A DNA stretch of 15,713 bases from Rhizobacter sp. (GCA_025351675.1 JANXVK010000115.1:1-15713); one strand, 5' to 3'. Positions 6,450 to 13,607 are shown, numbered from the stretch's first letter. Notes: generated from the letters alone by a model not told the origin. A program made the numbers and translations.

Positions 6450-6507
6450 TGACAGACACAGAAGCATCGGGTTGTGACCGACACAGATCGCACCGCGCCG
6501 ATCTGTG
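6450..6507. promoter_or_regulatory. Candidate MocR operator: direct repeats plus inverted repeat
   Basis: TGACAGACACAGA (6450-6462) and TGACCGACACAGA (6475-6487) match at 12 of 13 positions and start 25 bp apart. The second copy runs into CACAGATCG (6482-6490), which forms a perfect inverted repeat with CGATCTGTG (6499-6507) across 8 bp. So the same core occurs three times, twice direct and once inverted, 52-109 bp upstream of the Rid gene start. MocR proteins such as GabR bind paired direct repeats through a domain-swapped dimer, so this is the natural site for the MocR encoded in the operon. It could equally affect the rightward DUF2917 gene. Confidence 0.5.
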
Positions 6508-6594
6508 CTGCTGCAGTTGCTTCGGCACTGAACGTGGCGTCACCGCCGCCGTTGCGGAACACTTTCGCACCGCCCACGAACACCGGAGACCGTC

Positions 6595-6936
6595 ATGCTG
6601 CGCTTGCGCTCCCCCGTCATCCTGCGCCTCGAACGCGGTCGCCTGCTCGCCTGGCCGCGCCAGTCCGGCGTGCGCCTGCGCGTGCTCGCCGGCTCGGCCT
6701 GGGTCACGCAGGCGAACGACATGGAAGACCATTTTCTGCAGCCCGGCCAGGCGCTGACCTTGCGCACCGGCTCTCGCGCGGTCATCGGCGCCGAGCAGGA
6801 TGTGTCGCTCAGCTTCGAGTCCGACCGCGGCTCCAGCCTCGCAACCCGGTGGCGGCAGTGGCGCGCCAACGTGCGCGATCGCGCCAGCCGCCGCGAGGCT
6901 CGGGCGGTCTGCTGCGGCGGGTTCTCGACCCCGTAG
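6595..6936 (+). CDS. DUF2917 domain protein
   Basis: The 113-residue protein contains the short beta-rich DUF2917 pattern: an N-terminal LERGRLLAWPRQSGVRLRVL strand pair, GSAWVTQANDMEDHFLQPGQ (residues 33-52) and a closing TGSRAVIGAEQDVSLSFE. The arrangement resembles a cupin-like strand series. A function is not known to me; such proteins are common in Burkholderiales. ATG at 6595 is supported by GGAG (6585-6588) 6 nt upstream. The C-terminal 30 residues are arginine-rich and unordered-looking, ending CCGGFSTP. It diverges from the Rid operon and precedes radA by 35 bp, which may have its own promoter. Confidence 0.75.
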   Translation: MLRLRSPVILRLERGRLLAWPRQSGVRLRVLAGSAWVTQANDMEDHFLQPGQALTLRTGSRAVIGAEQDVSLSFESDRGSSLATRWRQWRANVRDRASRREARAVCCGGFSTP

Positions 6937-6959
6937 ACCAGCGACGAATCGCCCGCGGC

Positions 6960-6965
6960 GACAAT
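6960..6965 (+). promoter_or_regulatory. Candidate -10 box 6 nt before the radA ATG
   Basis: GACAAT followed by GCCCGC and the radA ATG repeats the layout seen ahead of the lplT mini-ORF. No convincing -35 box is visible. If used, the radA transcript would be leaderless, in agreement with the absence of a Shine-Dalgarno. Confidence 0.35.
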
Positions 6966-6971
6966 GCCCGC

Positions 6972-8360
6972 ATGGCGAAAGAAAAGTCGATCTACACCTG
7001 CACCGAATGCGGCGGCACCTCGGCCAAGTGGCTCGGGCAGTGCCCGCACTGCGAGGTCTGGAACACGCTGGTCGAATCGGTCGCCGAGGCGCCATCGAAG
7101 AACCGCTACTCCAGCGGCAACAACGGCAACGCGCGCGGCCTGATCGCGAGCCAGCCGGTCGCGACGCTCTCCGAGATCGAGGCCAGCGATGTCGACCGCC
7201 AGTCGACCGGCATCGACGAGCTCGACCGCGTGCTCGGCGGCGGCATCGTCGCCGGCGGCGTGGTGCTGATCGGCGGCGACCCGGGCATCGGCAAGTCGAC
7301 GCTGCTGCTGCAGGCGCTCGATTCGCTCTCGCGCTCGATGAAGACGCTGTACGTCACCGGCGAAGAGAGCGGCGCGCAGGTCGCGCTGCGCTCGCGTCGA
7401 TTGGGCCTCGGCAGTTCGCAGGTGCGCGTGATGGCCGAGATTCAGCTCGAGAAGATCAGCGCCACGCTCGACCACGAGCAGCCGGCCGTCTGCGTGATCG
7501 ACTCGATCCAGACCATGTACAGCGACCAACTGTCATCGGCGCCCGGCTCGGTCGCGCAGGTGCGTGAGTGCGCGGCGCAGCTCACGCGCATCGCCAAGCG
7601 CACCGGCATCACGATCATCCTCGTCGGCCACGTCACGAAAGAGGGCGCGCTCGCCGGGCCGCGCGTGCTCGAGCACATCGTCGACACGGTGCTGTATTTC
7701 GAGGGCGACACGCATTCGAGCTTTCGGCTGGTGCGCGCGATCAAGAACCGCTTCGGTGCGGTCAACGAGATCGGCGTGTTCGCGATGACCGAGAAGGGGC
7801 TGAAGGGCGTCGCCAACCCGAGCGCGATCTTTCTGTCGACCCACGGCGACCCCGTCGCCGGCTCGTGCGTGCTGGTCACGCTCGAAGGCACGCGGCCGCT
7901 GCTGGTCGAGATCCAGGCGCTGGTCGACTCCGGTGGGCCATCGCCGCGGCGCCTGAGCGAGGGCATCGAGCGCGACCGGCTCGCGATGATGCTGGCGGTG
8001 CTGCACCGCCACGCTGGCGTCAGCGCATCCGATCAGGACGTGTTCGTCAACGCCGTCGGCGGCGTGCGCATCAGCGAACCGGCGGCCGACCTCGCGGTGA
8101 TGCTCGCGATCCAGAGCAGCCTGCGCGGCAAGGCGCTGCCGCGCGGCTTCATCGCGTTCGGCGAGGTCGGGCTGGCCGGCGAGGTGCGGCCGGCGCCGCG
8201 CGGCCAGGAGCGTTTGAAAGAGGCGGCCAAGCTCGGCTTCTCGGTCGCGATCGTGCCGAAGGCGAACGCGCCCAAGGGGGCGGCGAAAGCGATCGAAGGC
8301 TTGACGATCCACGCCGTCGAGCGCATCGAGCAGGCGATCGATCTGGTGCGCGGGCTGTGA
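6972..8360 (+). CDS. radA: DNA repair/recombination protein RadA (Sms)
   Basis: RadA is a hexameric RecA-like ATPase that drives branch migration during recombinational repair. The 462 residues show all parts: a C4 zinc finger (C10, C13, C24, C27: CTECGG, CPHC), the Walker A motif GGDPGIGKST (101-110), the Walker B strand VCVIDS (173-178), the RadA-specific KNRFG (258-262), and a C-terminal Lon-like domain with GGPSPRRLSEG and VGGVRISEPAADLAV (361-375). Length and order are normal. ATG at 6972 gives the standard MAKEKSIYTCTECGG start. A second ATG at 6964 is out of frame. There is no Shine-Dalgarno, and GACAAT lies just upstream, suggesting a leaderless transcript. Confidence 0.97.
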   Translation: MAKEKSIYTCTECGGTSAKWLGQCPHCEVWNTLVESVAEAPSKNRYSSGNNGNARGLIASQPVATLSEIEASDVDRQSTGIDELDRVLGGGIVAGGVVLIGGDPGIGKSTLLLQALDSLSRSMKTLYVTGEESGAQVALRSRRLGLGSSQVRVMAEIQLEKISATLDHEQPAVCVIDSIQTMYSDQLSSAPGSVAQVRECAAQLTRIAKRTGITIILVGHVTKEGALAGPRVLEHIVDTVLYFEGDTHSSFRLVRAIKNRFGAVNEIGVFAMTEKGLKGVANPSAIFLSTHGDPVAGSCVLVTLEGTRPLLVEIQALVDSGGPSPRRLSEGIERDRLAMMLAVLHRHAGVSASDQDVFVNAVGGVRISEPAADLAVMLAIQSSLRGKALPRGFIAFGEVGLAGEVRPAPRGQERLKEAAKLGFSVAIVPKANAPKGAAKAIEGLTIHAVERIEQAIDLVRGL

Positions 8361-8472
8361 CACCGGCCGTCGGTTACAACAGCGGCACGGCCACGGGCTT
8401 GTCATCGCGCCCCGCGCCCTTGCGTTGAACGCGGGCCGCACTCCCCCGCCGCCGCTTCGATCGGAGTTCTTC

Positions 8473-8751
8473 ATGTTCAAACGCATCTCGCTGCTGTGGT
8501 CGCTGGTCAGGGGCGACGCCCGCCTGCTGTGGCGCGCGCTGCGGCATCCTCAGTCGCCCGGGTGGCTCAAGCTCGGCACGCTCGGCGTCGTGCTGTACGT
8601 GATCTCGCCGATCGACCTGATCCCCGATGTGATCCCGGTCATCGGCGTGCTCGACGACATCGTGCTGGTGCCGCTGGCGATCCGCTTTCTGCTGAAGCGG
8701 CTGCCGGCGCAGCTGCGTGCCGACCTCGGTGCGGGGCCGCACGCCGGATGA
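8473..8751 (+). CDS. DUF1232 (YkvA) family membrane protein
   Basis: The 92-residue protein carries the DUF1232 core GTLGVVLYVISPIDLIPDVIPVIGVLDDI (about residues 36-64), in which the SPIDLIPD motif and a hydrophobic helix are typical, then a second hydrophobic segment VLVPLAIRFLL. It is predicted to sit in the inner membrane. The function of YkvA-type proteins is not established. ATG at 8473 is chosen for GGAG (8462-8465) 7 nt upstream and for its normal family length. Its TGA overlaps the ATG of the next gene (ATGA at 8748-8751), so the two are coupled. The 112 bp between radA and this gene hold no recognisable gene; only a weak 6-bp GGCCGT/ACGGCC stem is visible. Confidence 0.85.
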   Translation: MFKRISLLWSLVRGDARLLWRALRHPQSPGWLKLGTLGVVLYVISPIDLIPDVIPVIGVLDDIVLVPLAIRFLLKRLPAQLRADLGAGPHAG

Positions 8752-9137
8752 ATCCTCTCGTCGGTTGGGGTCTGGCCTTCGCGGCGCTGGTGGCGGGCTG
8801 GTTCAGCTACGGCTGGCCGGGGCTGGCGCTCGGGTTCAGCGTGATCGTGTTCTGGCTGCTGATGCAGTTCAGCCGCTCGGTGCGCGTGATGCGCGACGCC
8901 GGTGACGCGCCGATCGGCTACGTGCCGAGCGCGGTGATGCTGCATTCGAAACTGCGCATCGGCCTGCCGATGCTGCAGATCGTGAAGCTGACGAAGAGCC
9001 TGGGGACGCGCCTGAGCGAATCGCCGGAAGTCTGGGCCTGGGCCGACGAGTCGGGCGCCGAGGTGCGCATCGTGTTCGCCAAGGGCCTGTGCACGCGCTG
9101 GACGCTGAACCGCCCGGTCGAAGAAGTCGCCGCCTGA
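8748..9137 (+). CDS. Hypothetical small membrane protein
   Basis: I do not recognise a named family. The 129-residue product has two adjacent hydrophobic helices (about residues 4-21 and 24-44: LVGWGLAFAALVAGWFSYG, then LALGFSVIVFWLLMQF). A short basic linker (SRSVRVMRDAG) and a soluble C-terminal part (SAVMLHSKLRIGLPMLQIVKLTKSLG and ESPEVWAWADESGAEVRIVF) follow, which look like a helix plus a strand pair. The topology suggests both termini on the same side, with the soluble domain cytoplasmic under the positive-inside rule. The start overlaps the DUF1232 stop, so it is probably made together with that protein and may act in the same membrane complex. A similar protein in related genomes may carry the label glycerate kinase; nothing in this sequence supports that function. 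Confidence 0.8.
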   Translation: MNPLVGWGLAFAALVAGWFSYGWPGLALGFSVIVFWLLMQFSRSVRVMRDAGDAPIGYVPSAVMLHSKLRIGLPMLQIVKLTKSLGTRLSESPEVWAWADESGAEVRIVFAKGLCTRWTLNRPVEEVAA

Positions 9138-9155
9138 CCCGATACGGCGGATGCG

Positions 9156-10112
9156 ATGCAACTGATAGACGCCGCAGCGACCCGCCGGCATCTGCCGTTT
9201 GAGGCGCTGATCGACGCCCTGCGCGCGATGTTCGTCGCCGGCTGCGAATTGCCGTTGCGCAGCACGCACCAAGTCGGCGGCGATGACTGCGGCGGCACGC
9301 TCCTGCTGATGCCGGCATGGCGTGCCGGCGCGCGGCTCGGCGTCAAGACCGTCACGGTCTTCCCCGGCAACGGCGCGCGCGGCCTCCCCGGCCTGCACTC
9401 GATCTACCTGCTGTTCGACGCGACCACCGGCGTGCCACTGGCGCAGATCGACGGCAACCAGATCACCTCGCGCCGCACCGCGGCCGCGGCCGCACTGGCC
9501 GCGTCGTACCTTGCGCGCGCCGATGCGCGGCGGCTGCTGATCCTGGGCAGCGGGCGGGTCGCGTCGCTGCTGGCCGAAGCGATGCGGGCGGTGCGGCCGA
9601 TCGACGAGGTCGTGGTCTGGAATCACCGGCCCGCCTCGGCGCAGGCGCTCGCCGCCGAGTTGCGCGCCGCGGGCTTCGACGCGCATGCCAGCTGCGCGCT
9701 CGAAGCGGCGGTCGCGGCCGCCGACATCGTCAGCTGCGCGACGCTGTCGACCGCCGCGCTGGTGCGCGGCGATTGGCTGCGCCCCGGCACCCACCTCGAT
9801 CTGATCGGCAGCTTCACGCCACAGATGCGCGAGGCCGACGCCGCCTGCTTCGCGCGCTGCCGCGTGTTCGTCGACACCGACGAAGCCCTTGCCAAGTCGG
9901 GCGACGTGCTCGATGCGATCGCCGAAGGCGCGTTCAGCGCCGGCGATCTGCAAGGCACGCTCGCCGAACTCTGCGCCGGCACGCGCTCCGGCCGCGCCAA
10001 CGCCACCGAGCGCACGCTGTTCAAGGCCGTCGGCAGCGCACTCGAAGACCTCGCCGCGGCCGAGCTGGTGTGGAGCGCGGTGCAGCGCACGTCGGTATCC
10101 TCGCCGTCATGA
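9156..10112 (+). CDS. Ornithine cyclodeaminase / mu-crystallin family NAD(P)-dependent enzyme
   Basis: The 318-residue protein matches the family length and layout. The substrate-binding half has LGVKTVTVFPGNGARGLPG, with K64 as the conserved lysine, and DGNQITSRRTAAAAALAA (residues 99-116) at the dimer/substrate region. The Rossmann motif is LLILGSGRVASLLAEA (GSGRVA at 131-136), and DLIGSF follows the nucleotide-binding sheet. Members include ornithine cyclodeaminase, alanine dehydrogenase and pyrroline-2-carboxylate/ketimine reductase. The family motif alone does not decide the substrate; a ketimine (P2C) reductase role is a reasonable guess for a protein with no ornithine pathway nearby. 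The start at 9156 lies 18 bp after the previous gene without a clear Shine-Dalgarno; an ATG at 9151 is out of frame. The stop overlaps the next start (ATGA at 10109-10112). Confidence 0.9.
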   Translation: MQLIDAAATRRHLPFEALIDALRAMFVAGCELPLRSTHQVGGDDCGGTLLLMPAWRAGARLGVKTVTVFPGNGARGLPGLHSIYLLFDATTGVPLAQIDGNQITSRRTAAAAALAASYLARADARRLLILGSGRVASLLAEAMRAVRPIDEVVVWNHRPASAQALAAELRAAGFDAHASCALEAAVAAADIVSCATLSTAALVRGDWLRPGTHLDLIGSFTPQMREADAACFARCRVFVDTDEALAKSGDVLDAIAEGAFSAGDLQGTLAELCAGTRSGRANATERTLFKAVGSALEDLAAAELVWSAVQRTSVSSPS

Positions 10113-10600
10113 GTGAAGCACCCCCCACCGCCGCGCCCGCGACGCGCACGATCCGCTGGTACTGGGAAGACTTTCCGGTCGGCAACCTGCGCGAGTTCGG
10201 CGCCATGCCCGTGACCCGCGAGGCGATCCTCGCGTTCGCGTCGCAGTTCGACCCACAACCCTTTCACTTGGACGACATGGCCGCCGAAGCCTCGCTGTTC
10301 GGCCAGCTCTCGGCCAGCGGCTGGCACACCTGCGCGATGTCGATGCGCATGATGTGCGACGCCTACCTGCTCGAATCGAGCAGCCTGGGCTCACCCGGCA
10401 TCGACAGCCTGCGTTGGACGAAACCGGTGCTGGTCGGCGACGTGCTCAGCGTGCGCATGACCGTGCTCGAGGCACGGCCGATGAAGAGCCGGCCGACGGT
10501 CGGGCTGATCCTGTCGAAGTGGGAGGTGCTGAACCAAGACCTCGATCTGGTGCTGACGATGCAGGGCTGGGGCATGTTCGGCCGGCGGCCGGCGCCCTGA
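10109..10600 (+). CDS. MaoC-like hot-dog fold dehydratase
   Basis: The 163-residue protein has a single MaoC/(R)-hydratase hot-dog domain. FASQFDPQPFHLDDMAAEAS (residues 43-62) carries the catalytic pair D48 and H53 of the hydratase-2 motif. FGQLSASGWHTCAMSMRMM (64-82) forms the central helix, and DSLRWTKPVLVGDVLSVRMTVLE gives the sheet strands. Such proteins hydrate enoyl-CoA or dehydrate hydroxyacyl-CoA thioesters; the substrate is open. The start overlaps the stop of the cyclodeaminase gene, and a TATCCT hexamer lies 7 nt before the ATG, so it might also be transcribed separately. The pairing with an ornithine cyclodeaminase family enzyme has no obvious pathway logic. The 3' end lies 9 bp from a convergent gene, and a hairpin covers both stops. 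Confidence 0.88.
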   Translation: MSEAPPTAAPATRTIRWYWEDFPVGNLREFGAMPVTREAILAFASQFDPQPFHLDDMAAEASLFGQLSASGWHTCAMSMRMMCDAYLLESSSLGSPGIDSLRWTKPVLVGDVLSVRMTVLEARPMKSRPTVGLILSKWEVLNQDLDLVLTMQGWGMFGRRPAP

Positions 10601-10613
10601 CGCGCGGCGTCAG
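10597..10613. terminator. Hairpin containing both convergent stop codons
   Basis: CTGACGC (10597-10603) and GCGTCAG (10607-10613) form a perfect 7-bp stem with loop GCG. The left arm holds the TGA of the MaoC-like gene, and the right arm holds the TGA (as TCA) of the minus-strand outer-membrane-protein gene. It would fold in both transcripts. No T-tract follows on either strand, so it may be a weak bidirectional terminator or an RNA 3'-end stabiliser. Confidence 0.45.
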
Positions 10614-11239
10614 AAGCCGTTGTAGACCACGCCGACGAAGGGCCGGGTGCGGCCGTCGGCCCGCGTCGCGCCGACCCGCACAAACCAGTTCGGCACGCCG
10701 ATCGCGACGCGCACGCCAACGCCGGTCGCTTGGTACGTGGCCTCGTGGTAGCGCGACCACTCGACCGTCAGCGGCCATCCCGACGGGCTGTATTGCAGCA
10801 CCCCGAACCAAGCGCTGCGAAAGCTCGAGGCCTGCGCCAGCGCGTAGTAGCTGCCGCCGGGCGCCGGCCCAGACCCCTCCAGCTGGACCCGCACCGACAG
10901 CGCCGACTCGTGCGATGCGTCGCCCTCGGCACGGCTGCGGAACGTGTTGACGCCGGCACCGGCGCCGAGCACCCATTGCTGGGCGCCGTCGACGAGCGTC
11001 CAGCGGTAGACATAGCCCAGCGCCACGGCCTCGCCGCTGGACCAACGTGTCGCCGTCGCCGACAGCAGCGGCGCCGGCGCGGCCGTCGTGCTGCGCGGCA
11101 GCGCGCGCACCAGAACCAGCGTCGAGGCATCCGCCGACGCGTCGAGCTGGGCGAAGTCGACGACCTGCGCCATCGCCACCGCCGGCAACAACGCCAAGGC
11201 AACCGCCGCAGCGAGCGGCCGGAGTGAGTGAAGCTTCAA
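10610..11239 (-). CDS. Secreted beta-rich protein, probable outer-membrane beta-barrel, linked to BcsA-like synthase
   Basis: The start is TTG at 11239-11237, supported by AGGAG (11250-11246) 6 nt upstream. The 209-residue product begins with a clear signal peptide (MKLHSLRPLAAAVALALLPAVAMA, likely cleaved before Q25). The rest alternates short strands rich in aromatic residues and glycine (VALGYVYRWTLV, QQWVLGAGAGVNTF, GGSYYALAQASSF, TGVGVRVAIGV, WFVRVGATR). It ends in RPFVGVVYNGF, whose terminal phenylalanine is typical of Bam-inserted barrels. It lies 21 bp downstream of the glycosyltransferase and is probably co-transcribed. A BcsS-like role in polymer export or anchoring is conceivable, but I could not recognise that family with certainty. 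Confidence 0.75.
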   Translation of the reverse strand: MKLHSLRPLAAAVALALLPAVAMAQVVDFAQLDASADASTLVLVRALPRSTTAAPAPLLSATATRWSSGEAVALGYVYRWTLVDGAQQWVLGAGAGVNTFRSRAEGDASHESALSVRVQLEGSGPAPGGSYYALAQASSFRSAWFGVLQYSPSGWPLTVEWSRYHEATYQATGVGVRVAIGVPNWFVRVGATRADGRTRPFVGVVYNGF

Positions 11240-11260
11240 GGGAGTCTCCTGCGGCGCGGA

Positions 11261-13501
11261 TCAATAGGTCGACGCGGCCGCGTCGAAACGCGAGGGCGCC
11301 GCGGCAGGACGGTGCAAGGCCACGGCAGCGGGAACGGGCACGGTTGCCGGCGCGAGGCGGTAAACGAACACCGTCGACGCGCCCACCACGCCCGGCAGCG
11401 TGAGCCGCTGCAACTGCACGGTCTTGCGCGGCGTGTCGGTGCGGCGGAACACGTCGACGATCAGGTCGCGATGCTCCGGCAACGCGGTGTGGCTCAGCAC
11501 CAGCGTGGCGTCGTCCTCGACGCCGCCGGCCGACAGCAGCGCCGATTCGGCTGGCCCGTCGGCCTGCAGGCGCAGCTCGGCGGCGTTCCAGCGCACGCTG
11601 GCCAGCGGGTTGAACACCGGGCCCGGGATGGTCTTGCCGAAAAAGCGGCTCATCGGTGTCGGCACCTGATCGGTGTAGCCGTTCATGGTCCATTGCAGGT
11701 CGGAGCCGAACAGGAATTCCTCGAGCCGATGGCGGCCTTCGGTGCTGGTCGAGAACTGGCAGCCCAAGGCCTTGGCGATGTCGTCGCTGCCGGCCAGCGC
11801 GACCAGGCCGCGCACCTCACCCCAGAACGCGACCGGGCCGCCGGGCAGCATCAGGTGGCCGGTCAGCTTGCTGCCGCGCACCAGCGAGGCCGGCAGGTTG
11901 CCGTAGAAGCGCATGCCGGTGTCCGAGAGGTCGTCGATCGTGCCGCGCACCCGCGTGCCGTCGGTCAGCGTGACCTCGGCCGCGAGCGGCACCGGGAACC
12001 GGTAGCGCGAGCGCGCATTGCGCTGCGTGACCGCGGTGAACAGGATGACGGCCAGCGCCAGCGCGGCGTTCACCAGCGCCCAGACCGAATTGGCGATCAG
12101 GCCGTCGAGCGGCAGCGAACTCGACCCGAGGTACAGGACGACGCCGATCGGCACCGCCAGCCCGTTCAACCCCAGCACCGCCCACTGCGGTGCGGTGAAG
12201 CGCAGCACCCGGCTCGCCAGCGCGCCCTTCGCGGTGACGCGGAACTTCATGCGCGGGAACACCCAGGCCAGCGTCGCCCATGCGAACGCGGCGAACCGCG
12301 CCATGTTGTACTGCTCGATGAACAGGCTGCGCCCGTAACCGCGCCCGACCTCCTCGAAGACCCAGAACGTGAGCGCGTAATAGGGCAGGAAGTGGAGCAG
12401 GAAGTCGGGGGTCGAGGTGATCAGCGGCAACAGCCCGCTGATCAGCACCACCGCCGGCGCGAAGTAGAAGACGGCCTTCTGCCAGCCGTCGAAGTAGGTC
12501 AGTACCGATGCCAGGTAGTTGAGCTTCTGGGCCCAGCTCAGGCCGCGGTGGCGCAGGATGCCCTCCATGCGCCAAACGTGCATCGCACCCTGGCCCCAGC
12601 GCACGCGCTGGCCGATGAACGGCTCGATCGATTCCGGCGCCAGGCCGAAGGCGAGCGGCTCGGCGTGGTAGACCGAGGTGTTGCCTTTCGCGTGCAGCCG
12701 CATCGAGGTGTGCAGGTCTTCGGTCACCGTGCCGGTGGCGAAGCCGCCGATCTCGTCGAGCGCGCTGCGCCGCACCACGGCGCAGCTGCCACAGAAGAAG
12801 GCCGCGTTCCAGTAGTCCTTGCCGCGCTGGATCACGCGGAAGAACAGCGACTGTTCGGTCCAGACCGTGCGCCCCGCGCCGCGCCAGCGGTGCTGGAACG
12901 AATCGAGGTTGTAGAAGTCCTGCGGCGTCTGCACGAAGCCCACCTTCGGGTCGCTGAAGTAGCCCAGCGTGCGGGTCAGGAAGTCGCGCCGCGGCGCATG
13001 GTCGGCATCGAAGATCGCGACCAGCTCGCCGCGGCTGTGGGCCAGCGCATGGTTGAGGTTGCCGGCCTTGGCGTGCGCGTTGTCGGCGCGCGCCAGGTAC
13101 TCGCAACCGAGCTGCCGCGCCAGCGCGCGCATCTCCTCGCGGCGGCCGTCGTCGAGCAGCCAGGTCGTGTGCGGGTAGTCCATCGCGCGCGCCGCGAGCA
13201 GCGTCTTGCGCACCAGCTCGACCGATTCGTTGTAGGTTGGCACGAACACGTCGACACTCAAGCCTGCGGGTGCCGGCGGCGCCGTGCGATCGGTCAGGCG
13301 CCAGCACATGAAGACGTGCAGCAGCGCGGTCGCGAAGCCGAACACCTCGGCACCGTAGACCAGCCACGAGAAGAACGGCGCGTCCGGGTTGAAGGTGCCC
13401 AGGCGCCAGACCAGGTACCAGACACTGACGGCGATGAACCCGAAAACGAGGATGCGGCGCGGCAGCTCGAGCGTGCTGGAAGGAACGGTGGGGGTATTCA
13501 T
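11261..13501 (-). CDS. BcsA-like processive glycosyltransferase (GT2) with PilZ domain
   Basis: The 746-residue inner-membrane protein follows the cellulose synthase plan. Two N-terminal helices (about 15-33, 44-66) precede a GT2 domain with DD (117-118), DAD (165-167), TED (260-262) and QRVRW (298-302), the four motifs of processive beta-glycan synthases. Several further helices follow, then the gating loop FRVTAKG (420-426). A PilZ domain carries R497...R501 and DLSDTG (524-529), the c-di-GMP-binding pattern. A further ~145 residues (600-746) end in a proline/alanine-rich tail. It should polymerise a sugar nucleotide, probably UDP-glucose, under c-di-GMP control. No bcsB, bcsZ, bcsC or bcsQ is present in the window, whereas BcsA normally needs BcsB. 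ATG at 13501 lacks a good Shine-Dalgarno. A putative outer-membrane gene follows after 21 bp. Confidence 0.92.
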   Translation of the reverse strand: MNTPTVPSSTLELPRRILVFGFIAVSVWYLVWRLGTFNPDAPFFSWLVYGAEVFGFATALLHVFMCWRLTDRTAPPAPAGLSVDVFVPTYNESVELVRKTLLAARAMDYPHTTWLLDDGRREEMRALARQLGCEYLARADNAHAKAGNLNHALAHSRGELVAIFDADHAPRRDFLTRTLGYFSDPKVGFVQTPQDFYNLDSFQHRWRGAGRTVWTEQSLFFRVIQRGKDYWNAAFFCGSCAVVRRSALDEIGGFATGTVTEDLHTSMRLHAKGNTSVYHAEPLAFGLAPESIEPFIGQRVRWGQGAMHVWRMEGILRHRGLSWAQKLNYLASVLTYFDGWQKAVFYFAPAVVLISGLLPLITSTPDFLLHFLPYYALTFWVFEEVGRGYGRSLFIEQYNMARFAAFAWATLAWVFPRMKFRVTAKGALASRVLRFTAPQWAVLGLNGLAVPIGVVLYLGSSSLPLDGLIANSVWALVNAALALAVILFTAVTQRNARSRYRFPVPLAAEVTLTDGTRVRGTIDDLSDTGMRFYGNLPASLVRGSKLTGHLMLPGGPVAFWGEVRGLVALAGSDDIAKALGCQFSTSTEGRHRLEEFLFGSDLQWTMNGYTDQVPTPMSRFFGKTIPGPVFNPLASVRWNAAELRLQADGPAESALLSAGGVEDDATLVLSHTALPEHRDLIVDVFRRTDTPRKTVQLQRLTLPGVVGASTVFVYRLAPATVPVPAAVALHRPAAAPSRFDAAASTY

Positions 13502-13607
13502 GGCGAGCCCGGAGACGCAGTTGCGTTAACTTCGGCCACGCAGGCGCGAACTTGAACCGGGGGGCCACCGACGTCGTCGCGCCGCAGCACCCGACCGGCG
13601 TGAACGC

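Noticed and set aside
6399..6467. N-terminal extension of the Rid protein to an upstream ATG
   Set aside because: The extra 23 residues do not resemble Rid sequence and would run into the presumed operator; ATG at 6398 gives normal family length.
8366..8393. GGCCGT/ACGGCC stem after radA as terminator
   Set aside because: Only 6 bp with a 16-nt loop and no T-tract.
8374..8742. Leftward open frame between radA and DUF1232 ending GRDDKPVAVPLL
   Set aside because: It lies antisense over the whole DUF1232 gene, its upstream part has the low-complexity look of a shadow frame, and no start signal is seen. The tail could be a gene remnant, but that cannot be shown.
11228..13555. Long rightward open frame opposite the BcsA-like gene
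   Set aside because: His/Arg/Gln-rich shadow of the glycosyltransferase in the opposite strand; no domain or start signal.
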